This document shows, in pieces, positions 6,732-11,116 of a stretch of DNA of 11,116 nucleotides. This DNA is from an uncultured Fretibacterium sp. (GTDB lineage Bacteria; Synergistota; Synergistia; Synergistales; Aminobacteriaceae). The stretch is from contig CALAUZ010000096.1 in assembly GCA_937892105.1 (NCBI GenBank), positions 1-11,116 of the forward strand, in the 5' to 3' direction. A model generated the notes under the pieces. That model did no database searches, was not told the DNA's origin, and saw nothing but the letters and a program-made list of their open reading frames with translations. The position numbers were made by a program, and so were the translations under genes. Positions within the stretch are counted from its first letter, which is position 1. The number at the start of each line of letters is the position of its first letter.

Positions 6732-7385
6732 ATGAAACCATACGGTCATTATTGTAAAATCTGTGGTCGGAGAAGGGCTAATGAGAAATTCAGCGGCTCT
6801 GGTCATGCCGCACACATTTGTAAGGATTGTGCGAGGTTGCCGATTGAAAAGCGTAACGAACTTCAGACTTTGACAAGAATTGAGAAGCTTTCCTTCAGGC
6901 TTAATCATGAACAGTGTTTATGGCTGGAGAAGAAGCGCAGGGACAAACGTGAAGAAGTTCGGGAGTCGGCTGAGTTGGCTTACGAGATGAGATTTCCTGA
7001 GCAGCAACGAGACTGCAAACAACCTGATGATGAACAGGAGATGCCGGAAGCTGCATTTGAAGAGCCTCTTGAAATTACCGTTCAGCTATCAGATATTATC
7101 AATGCTGTAGAAATGACATACGGCGATCTCGAATACTTCCTGGACAAGAATACAGGGGAGATAATTTCCTCGGATGATATTATGTTTGATAAAGAACTTG
7201 CTGACCAATTAGATGCGCATGGATTTTTCAAACTGCCGAGAACTTTCGGGATTCACAGGACGATGGTTAAATTCGTGAAAACATTACCTGAAGATTTTCA
7301 GGAGAAATTGAATTCTGTCCTGAAAGGAAAAGGCATAGTCAGCAGGTTCAGAGAGATGCTTCTTCAGCTCGGAATTGAACATTAG
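6732..7385 (+). CDS. Zinc-ribbon / UPF0158 fusion protein, ended early by an in-frame TAG
   Basis: A 217-residue ORF. Residues 1-35 hold a Cys4 zinc-ribbon pattern (C8, C11, C30, C33; begins MKPYGHYCKICG), followed by a basic helical segment to about 90. Residues about 112-217 match the UPF0158 pattern: IINAVEMTYGDLEYFLDKNTGEI, then LPEDFQEKLNSVLKGKG and SRFREMLLQLGIE. UPF0158 function is not known to me. Translation stops at TAG 7383-7385, but the family's C-terminal segment follows in the same frame. The gene starts five bases after the Rpn stop with no clear ribosome binding site, so translation probably depended on coupling. The loss of 25 C-terminal residues may or may not abolish function. 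Confidence 0.8.
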   Translation: MKPYGHYCKICGRRRANEKFSGSGHAAHICKDCARLPIEKRNELQTLTRIEKLSFRLNHEQCLWLEKKRRDKREEVRESAELAYEMRFPEQQRDCKQPDDEQEMPEAAFEEPLEITVQLSDIINAVEMTYGDLEYFLDKNTGEIISSDDIMFDKELADQLDAHGFFKLPRTFGIHRTMVKFVKTLPEDFQEKLNSVLKGKGIVSRFREMLLQLGIEH

Positions 7386-7463
7386 TGGCATGCTTATAAA
7401 GAATCAGCTTACAGGCAGAAGGCTATAGAATGGTGCGAGGAGAACGGAATTAAATATGAGTGA
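7386..7463 (+). pseudogene. In-frame UPF0158 C-terminal segment beyond the TAG
   Basis: Directly after the TAG the same frame encodes WHAYKESAYRQKAIEWCEEN and then GIKYE before TGA at 7461-7463. The IEWCEENGI ending is the familiar end of UPF0158 proteins, so the TAG is a secondary interruption. The segment overlaps the next gene's start by eight bases and supplies its GAGGAG site at 7437-7442. Confidence 0.8.
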
Positions 7464-7755
7464 CGCAATGATTTTAATGTTTATATTCTCGGGAGCGATA
7501 CTTCTTTACGCTCTGCTCTTGGCCTGGACGAAGGATATAGGGCTCATCAGACGAAGCTATGGCGCAAAAATTAAGGACAGAAAAGTTTATGCTGTTCAGT
7601 TCGCTAAAGTTCTAGCATTAACGGCTATCGCTCCGGCATTGGCTGGCTTGGCCGGATTCGTAACCGAGAATGCGCTGTGTTTTGGACTTATATTCATTAT
7701 CAGCCTCATTACCTTTATAATTATTGGCATTAAGTTGTTTATGAAGGAGTGTTAG
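7456..7755 (+). CDS. Small integral membrane protein, three predicted helices
   Basis: A 99-residue hydrophobic protein. Predicted membrane segments lie at about 4-23 (MILMFIFSGAILLYALLLA), 50-70 and 73-95, with a basic loop between the first two (RRSYGAKIKDRK) that should face the cytoplasm. The start overlaps the readthrough end of the UPF0158 gene, and its ribosome binding site (GAGGAG) lies inside that coding segment. The stop is one base before the ATG of the YfcE-like gene. I do not recognise the family. The tight packing says it belongs to the same transcription unit. Confidence 0.75.
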   Translation: MSDAMILMFIFSGAILLYALLLAWTKDIGLIRRSYGAKIKDRKVYAVQFAKVLALTAIAPALAGLAGFVTENALCFGLIFIISLITFIIIGIKLFMKEC

Positions 7756-7756
7756 G

Positions 7757-8299
7757 ATGAAAATTTTAATAGCATCGGATATTCACGGCTCGGCATTTTA
7801 CTGCCGGAAACTTGTAGAAGCCGTAAGCAGAGAAAACCCTAAGAAAATCTTATTACTTGGAGACATTCTTTATCATGGGCCAAGAAACGCACTGCCAGAA
7901 GAATACAATCCTCAAGCTGTGTCTGAAATGCTTAATGCGCTGAACAAGACAATCAAAATTTTATGTGTCAGAGGCAACTGTGATTCAGAAGTCGATCAAA
8001 TGATGCTTGAATTTCCGATCATGGCTGAATATTGTCTGCTGTCAGTTCAGGACAAAGTTATTTTTGCGACACACGGCCATGTTTTCAATAAAGGTCATAT
8101 GCCGCCCGTTTCACCAGGAGACATACTGCTTCACGGTCATACGCATATTCCGGCTTGGGAAGAAATTCAAGGCTGTCTTTACTTGAATCCTGGGTCTGTG
8201 TCGATCCCGAAGAATGATAGCCAGCACGGATATATGATTCTGAATGACGATGGCTTTATTTGGAAGGATTTAGACGGACGAGCTTATCATGAGTTATAA
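7757..8299 (+). CDS. yfcE: YfcE-like metal-dependent phosphodiesterase, intact copy
   Basis: A 180-residue calcineurin-like phosphoesterase, close to the usual YfcE length of about 184. Metal-binding motifs are complete: D8 and H10 (SDIHGS), D36 (LGDILYHGPRN), N74 (RGNCDSEVD), H106 (ATHGH), and H128/H130 (HGHTH), with the family's NPGSVSIPKN near 144-153. E. coli YfcE hydrolyses model phosphodiesters with manganese; its natural substrate is unknown. AAGGAG lies eight bases before the ATG, and the gene follows the membrane protein after a single base. A second, reduced copy lies at 9431-9943. Confidence 0.92.
   Translation: MKILIASDIHGSAFYCRKLVEAVSRENPKKILLLGDILYHGPRNALPEEYNPQAVSEMLNALNKTIKILCVRGNCDSEVDQMMLEFPIMAEYCLLSVQDKVIFATHGHVFNKGHMPPVSPGDILLHGHTHIPAWEEIQGCLYLNPGSVSIPKNDSQHGYMILNDDGFIWKDLDGRAYHEL
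8231..8289 (+). repeat. Direct repeat, copy 1 (3' part of first YfcE gene)
   Basis: This 59-base segment matches 9863-9921 at 54 of 59 positions, as part of the duplicated YfcE gene. Confidence 0.8.
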
Positions 8300-8308
8300 C
8301 GTTCTTAC

Positions 8309-8728
8309 ATGTGGAGAAGAAATGACATCAAAATGATTGAACGAGCAGAAGAAAAAGTTCAGGAATTACAAGCTATAATCAAAGTCCCTGGAGAGCAAGA
8401 AGCTGATTCAGAAGCAACGGAGGCCGAAATCGAGGCAATTGAAAATTTGCTCGAATCCCCATACATGATCATTGATATTCTGCCTGGACAAGTGCCGGCG
8501 GATTCTGCCGGCCAATATTTCGCAGTTGAAGAATACTTTTTACAGGAATCCCAGCGTTCCGTAATCAAACAAAAACACGCCAATGTGATTCTGAAACTTA
8601 ACTGCTACCAAGATATTTTCATAGAAGGCGAGATGAATCCGAAGCCCCCAAATATTGTCAAGGCAATCAAGGCTCGGCATATTAATGTTATACTTGATGA
8701 TGCTTTAATAACAGTGGAGAGTTACTAG
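8309..8728 (+). CDS. Uncharacterised protein (139 aa as read), C-terminus frameshifted
   Basis: The visible protein has a charged helical N-terminus (ERAEEKVQELQAII) and a core with MIIDILPGQVPADSAGQYFA and a following EYFLQE. I associate this core with uncharacterised conserved proteins but cannot name the family. The start is uncertain. ATG 8309 has no ribosome binding site. ATG 8322 has an ideal GGAG five bases upstream but is in another frame and ends after four codons, so a small indel near the start is possible. ATG 8333 is an in-frame alternative. At the end the frame stops at 8728, while a different frame carries a sensible continuation to 8814. Probably non-functional or altered. Confidence 0.6.
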   Translation: MWRRNDIKMIERAEEKVQELQAIIKVPGEQEADSEATEAEIEAIENLLESPYMIIDILPGQVPADSAGQYFAVEEYFLQESQRSVIKQKHANVILKLNCYQDIFIEGEMNPKPPNIVKAIKARHINVILDDALITVESY

Positions 8729-8814
8729 AATTACTCAGGAAAATAACGGCATCAGAAGGGCTGTTCGTGTGGCAACCTGATAATATGGAAAATAATACGG
8801 GAAAGGAGCAATGA
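8718..8814 (+). pseudogene. Frameshifted C-terminal tail of the 8309 gene
   Basis: In a frame different from the upstream ORF this stretch reads ELLELLRKITASEGLFVWQP, then DNMENNTGKEQ and TGA at 8812-8814. The stop overlaps the next ATG at 8811 as ATGA, which supports this as the original end of the gene. An indel near 8718-8722 explains the break. Confidence 0.6.
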
Positions 8815-8879
8815 CTATGAGTAGATTGAAGGAATTAAGAGCCTGTCTTCACAATTTTAATGAGTGTGATAAGTACTGA
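8811..8879 (+). pseudogene. Orphan gene start: 22-codon ORF with a good ribosome binding site
   Basis: AAAGGAG three bases before ATG 8811, plus a 4-nt ATGA overlap with the preceding frame, mark a genuine translation start. The ORF, beginning MTMSRLKELRACLHNFNE, stops after 22 codons and all frames are blocked for the next 70 bases. It is best read as the 5' end of a gene whose body was deleted. It could also be the true start of the HD gene, now separated from it by mutations. Confidence 0.45.
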
Positions 8880-8967
8880 ACTGATCGCTTATTTTGAAAT
8901 TGCCGATTATTCAGGACTTTTTGTAACGCTGTGAACTTTGTGAAGACATGTTCTAAGAATTTATGTT

Positions 8968-9396
8968 GACAAGGAAATAAATAATATCCCCGATAGTGAT
9001 AAAAGAACGAGTGCGATCGTCCACCTGTACGGCGTTTCATTAGCAGTAACTTTGATAGCCAGGAAGAGATATCTTGATTGGGAGCTTCTATCGATGGCGG
9101 CCATGCTGCACGATCTCCATGCCTACAAGACTGGTTCTTATGAGGATCATGCCCACAAGGGAGCAGAACTGGCAAGGGAGATTCTGAACGAATTGAAGCT
9201 GACGGACGAAACTGAGACGGAAATAATCTGTTCCACAATCTATCACCACGACGATAAACTTGTTGTTGACAGCCCCATGGACGAAGCCTTGAAAGATGCC
9301 GATGTGATTCACCATTGCATGAACGATTTGTCAAAGACAGTCAAAGAGAAGGAACAAGCAAGGTTTGACAAACTGTGCGAGGAGTTTGGATTATGA
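8968..9396 (+). pseudogene. HD-domain hydrolase with lost start
   Basis: The frame from about 8968 reads DKEINNIPDSDKRTSAIVHL and continues 142 residues to TGA 9394-9396. Metal-binding HD motifs are visible: H in AIVHLYGVS, LHDLHAYKTG, an EDHAHKGAELA segment, YHHDD and a late KDADVIHH. Such proteins are small HD phosphohydrolases of unknown substrate. No ATG, GTG or TTG begins this frame before TTG 9052, which would remove the first conserved histidine. An ATG at 8963-8965 lies in another frame and ends after five codons, which fits an indel near the start. The domain is convincing but expression is doubtful. Confidence 0.7.
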
Positions 9397-9434
9397 AGCC
9401 AAATGAAATTAATAATATGCTTAGTAAAAAATGA
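9393..9434 (+). other. 13-codon mini-ORF chained by ATGA overlaps on both sides
   Basis: [13 protein letters not shown] starts on the last bases of the HD gene (ATG 9393, stop 9394-9396) and ends overlapping the start of the second YfcE gene (ATG 9431, stop 9432-9434). A GAGGAG lies eight bases before its ATG, and the YfcE copy has none of its own. It is either a leader that passes ribosomes to the next gene or the fused ends of a deleted gene. Confidence 0.4.
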
Positions 9435-9943
9435 ATTTATTAATAGCATCAGATATTCACGGTTCAAAATTATACTGTGGCAAACTCGTCAAGGCGTGTT
9501 ACCAGGAACGAGCAGAGACTGTGTTACTACTCGGTGATATTCTGGACGGAAATAAAGAAGTCGCGGCCATGTTAAACGACCTGAGCAGAGAAAAGACGCT
9601 TCTTTGTGTTCGAGGTAACTGTGATTATCCCGAAGATCAGGCGATTCTGGATTTCCCGATCATGGCTGAATATTGTTTATTATTTGCTGGGAGCAAGCTC
9701 ATTTTCGCAACTCATGGACATAGGTCGATCCAGAATCTGTCATCAGGCAATATCTTACTCCACGGGCACACTCACGCTCCGGCTTGGGAACAAACCAAGG
9801 CAGGCTATCTCGACTTATGTCCCGGCTTAGTCTCTCAGCCAAGACGAAACAGTCAGCGCAGTTATATGATTTTGAATGACGATGGCTTTGCTTGGAAGGA
9901 TTTAGACGGACGAACATATCACACGCTTGAATTAACTCAGTAA
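9431..9943 (+). CDS. Second YfcE-like phosphodiesterase, shortened and diverged
   Basis: A 170-residue paralogue of the protein encoded at 7757-8299. Metal ligands are kept: D8 and H10, D36, N63 (RGNCDYPED), H95 (ATHGH), and H113/H115 (HGHTH). Two differences suggest decay. The D36-N63 interval is 11 residues shorter, removing most of the YHGPRNALPEEYN loop, and the conserved NPGSVSIP is replaced by [12 protein letters not shown] identity to the first copy is high in patches, for example 54 of 59 bases near the 3' end, so the duplication is real. Translation probably depends on coupling to the mini-ORF. It may retain weak activity or be an early pseudogene. Confidence 0.85.
   Translation: MNLLIASDIHGSKLYCGKLVKACYQERAETVLLLGDILDGNKEVAAMLNDLSREKTLLCVRGNCDYPEDQAILDFPIMAEYCLLFAGSKLIFATHGHRSIQNLSSGNILLHGHTHAPAWEQTKAGYLDLCPGLVSQPRRNSQRSYMILNDDGFAWKDLDGRTYHTLELTQ
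9863..9921 (+). repeat. Direct repeat, copy 2 (3' part of second YfcE gene)
   Basis: Matches 8231-8289 at 54 of 59 positions. The two copies are about 1.6 kb apart in direct orientation, so recombination between them would delete the intervening genes. Confidence 0.8.
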
Positions 9944-9945
9944 TA

Positions 9946-10353
9946 ATGCCTCGAATTATATTGCATGTTGATGAAGACTCGTTCTATGCCTCAGTAGAAG
10001 CCCGCGACACCCCGGCTCTGCGAAATAAACCGCTAATCATTGGCTCTCTTCCAACTGAACGGGGAGTCGTCTCAACTTGTTCTTATGAGGCTAGAAATTT
10101 GGCGTTCATTCGGCAAGGTAAAGTAGAATCGAGAGAAGCTGCAATGTTTTGTTATCATCTAGGCACAGATTTTCCAATTTTGACGGCAGCGCGCTACAAT
10201 AAAATTTATTATGAAGCTGGCCTTGATACAATGGACATTGATACGCTTACAGTCAAGAGTGCAGTAAAACTGCTTCGCTTAGGAATAGGCATACGCAGCA
10301 ATAGATTGCAATCGAATGGTCGGATTTTGTTATATTGCATGAAGAAAAATTAA
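9946..10353 (+). pseudogene. DNA polymerase IV N-terminus joined to unrelated sequence
   Basis: Residues 1-51 are a clear Y-family polymerase start: [18 protein letters not shown] with catalytic D9 and steric-gate position Y14, then [10 protein letters not shown] and [16 protein letters not shown] full Pol IV has about 350-420 residues with a second catalytic SIDE motif. Here the family pattern breaks off near residue 52 and the ORF ends after 135 residues. Residues 55-120 (including [15 protein letters not shown] and [13 protein letters not shown]) look protein-like, but I cannot assign them. The gene starts two bases after the YfcE-2 stop, so it sits at the end of the same operon. It cannot be an active polymerase. 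Confidence 0.75.
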
Positions 10354-10557
10354 AGCCCGGCGAGATCGTCCCTGTTGAAATTGGGCTGTACCCGATGGGA
10401 TTAATTCTTTATCCTGATGAGCAGATAAGGTTCATCATCAGTGCAAATGACTATCTCGGTTCAATCATTCTTAGCACTGTAAGCGATAAGCCTAAAACAT
10501 ATAATTCACTGCGGCGGCAAGTTTGATTCTTATCTTCAGTTGCCATTTAAGCATTAA
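10317..10557 (+). pseudogene. C-terminal remnant of a CocE/NonD-type hydrolase
   Basis: One frame reads [20 protein letters not shown], then IGLYPMGLILYPDEQIRFII. This matches the C-terminal beta domain of X-Pro dipeptidyl-peptidase/CocE hydrolases, where a KPGEIVPVEI strand and a GEQLR-type motif are typical. Near 10494-10497 (AAAA) one extra base shifts the frame. The other frame then gives HIIHCGGKFDSYLQLPFKH and a TAA at 10555, the expected family ending. The catalytic N-terminal alpha/beta-hydrolase domain is absent from the window. It is therefore both a truncated and a frameshifted remnant. Confidence 0.65.
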
Positions 10558-10625
10558 GGGAAATTACCGATTTGAAGCTCAAGACGTATTTTTTAGTGTC
10601 GACCTTATATGTGATAAGTTAGACA

Positions 10626-10840
10626 GTTCTGACGCAGAAGCAAAAAATTATTGACGGTGCAGGTTTTACTGTGTCTGCAACATCTCTCCCTGCAAAAACT
10701 TTTAACCTCGACAATCGCGGCGTTATTGCTTTAGGCTGTCGTACTGATTTATTGCTAGTAAAGGTAACCCGACACAGAATATAAGCGACATCATGAACAT
10801 TCAAAAAGTCTGGGTAGCTGGTGAAGATGTAAAAATTTGA
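10626..10840 (+). pseudogene. C-terminal remnant of an amidohydrolase
   Basis: One frame reads VSATSLPAKTFNLDNRGVIA, then LGCRTDLLLV. This is the C-terminal signature of metal-dependent amidohydrolases, where the chain returns to the beta-sandwich after a GxxxADLLLV-type strand. Around 10759-10763 a base is missing; the next frame reads NPTQNISDIMNIQKVWVAGE, DVKI and TGA, the expected end of the family. Everything upstream, including all metal-binding histidines, is missing. The short stretch before it (10558-10625) shows nothing recognisable. Confidence 0.7.
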
Positions 10841-10847
10841 ATGGAGA

Positions 10848-10880
10848 AAGGGACTTTACGAAAAAGCCCCTTATTTTTTA
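10848..10880 (+). terminator. Rho-independent terminator
   Basis: AAGGGACTTT pairs with AAAGCCCCTT at nine of ten positions around a 5-base loop and is followed by A and six T residues. It lies eight bases after the amidohydrolase stop, marking the 3' end of that former gene. Confidence 0.75.
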
Positions 10881-10934
10881 TGGCCTAAATTAACTCGGAG
10901 ATTTTTAGAACTATTCCGTAGCCTTCGTACACTA

Positions 10935-11042
10935 CTAGATAGTTTCCTCTACAGCCGGACGCACTCCGATAACTTTATCGTAAACATAATGTGGACGCTT
11001 CCCGAAAGTCCCGTAAGAACTCATATACACTGCTTGCGCATT
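10935..11042 (-). pseudogene. Possible C-terminal remnant of a DUF6273-like protein
   Basis: On the minus strand a short frame reads AQAVYMSSYGTFGKRPHYVY, then DKVIGVRPAVEETI and TAG. The ending with GVRPA after an aromatic, glycine-rich stretch resembles the end of DUF6273/formylglycine-type repeats often seen in gut anaerobes. No start with a ribosome binding site is present and the frame is blocked upstream. The match is short, so the family name is tentative. Confidence 0.35.
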
Positions 11043-11116
11043 TCAGGTAACGCAACTAGTATTATAGTTAAAGCACTTGAAAATTCATGTTAAAATAAAT
11101 ACATGAGTTATCCAGA

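Noticed and set aside
8966..9000. TTGACA as a promoter for the HD gene
   Set aside because: No -10 box is found at 16-18 bp spacing; the bases encode part of the HD protein.
8849..9334. 161-codon minus-strand ORF
   Set aside because: The plus strand carries clear HD-domain motifs over the same bases; this ORF has an unnatural composition and no match.
8700..10800. All frameshifts explained by sequencing error
   Set aside because: The breaks near 10494 and 10760 are one-base indels next to A runs and could be errors, but missing domains, the shortened YfcE loop and the absent HD start cannot be.
10619..10804. 61-codon minus-strand ORF
   Set aside because: The plus strand encodes the recognisable amidohydrolase ending; the minus ORF is a shadow.

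Overview
The window looks like an accessory or decaying segment of a bacterial chromosome. Base composition is moderately AT-rich and several genes start behind clear AGGAGG-type ribosome binding sites. The genes do not fix the lineage. A zinc-ribbon protein starting MKPYGHYCKICG fused to a UPF0158 domain, an Rpn-type nuclease and a possible DUF6273 tail are, from memory, typical of host-associated anaerobes (Synergistota or Bacillota). That is a weak inference.

Left part (1-3262, minus strand). A tandem-HTH XRE-like regulator (12-458) has its Shine-Dalgarno inside a predicted hairpin. It is followed by a 377-base stretch with two large inverted-repeat structures and no convincing gene. A 54-residue small ORF (836-1000) and an unrecognised 291-residue protein (1076-1951) come next. 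Then comes a translationally coupled pair: an ImmA/IrrE-type zinc peptidase (2112-2867) and an XRE repressor (2864-3262). The pair is driven by a consensus sigma70 promoter (TTGACA, 17 bp, TATAAT). A 20-bp element overlapping the -10 box recurs (18/20) upstream of the 291-residue gene. This suggests one regulon: a repressor, a protease that may relieve repression, and an uncharacterised target gene.

Middle part (3528-8299, plus strand). A complete RecD2-type helicase (3528-5807) has its own promoter. It is followed by a compact gene cluster: an Rpn/PD-(D/E)XK nuclease interrupted by a single in-frame TAA, a zinc-ribbon/UPF0158 fusion interrupted by a single in-frame TAG, a three-helix membrane protein, and a YfcE-like phosphodiesterase.

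Right part (8309-11116). This is a run of damaged genes that keeps the 4-nt ATGA overlaps of an old operon. It holds a frameshifted unknown protein, a 22-codon orphan gene start, an HD-domain hydrolase without a normal start, a 13-codon mini-ORF, and a second, shortened YfcE copy. After these come a DNA polymerase IV N-terminus joined to unrelated sequence, the C-terminus of a CocE/NonD-type hydrolase, and the C-terminus of an amidohydrolase. The amidohydrolase remnant ends at a rho-independent terminator. A possible DUF6273 C-terminal remnant lies on the minus strand at the right edge. Several breaks are single-base indels, so sequencing error is a partial alternative explanation, but the loss of whole domains is not.
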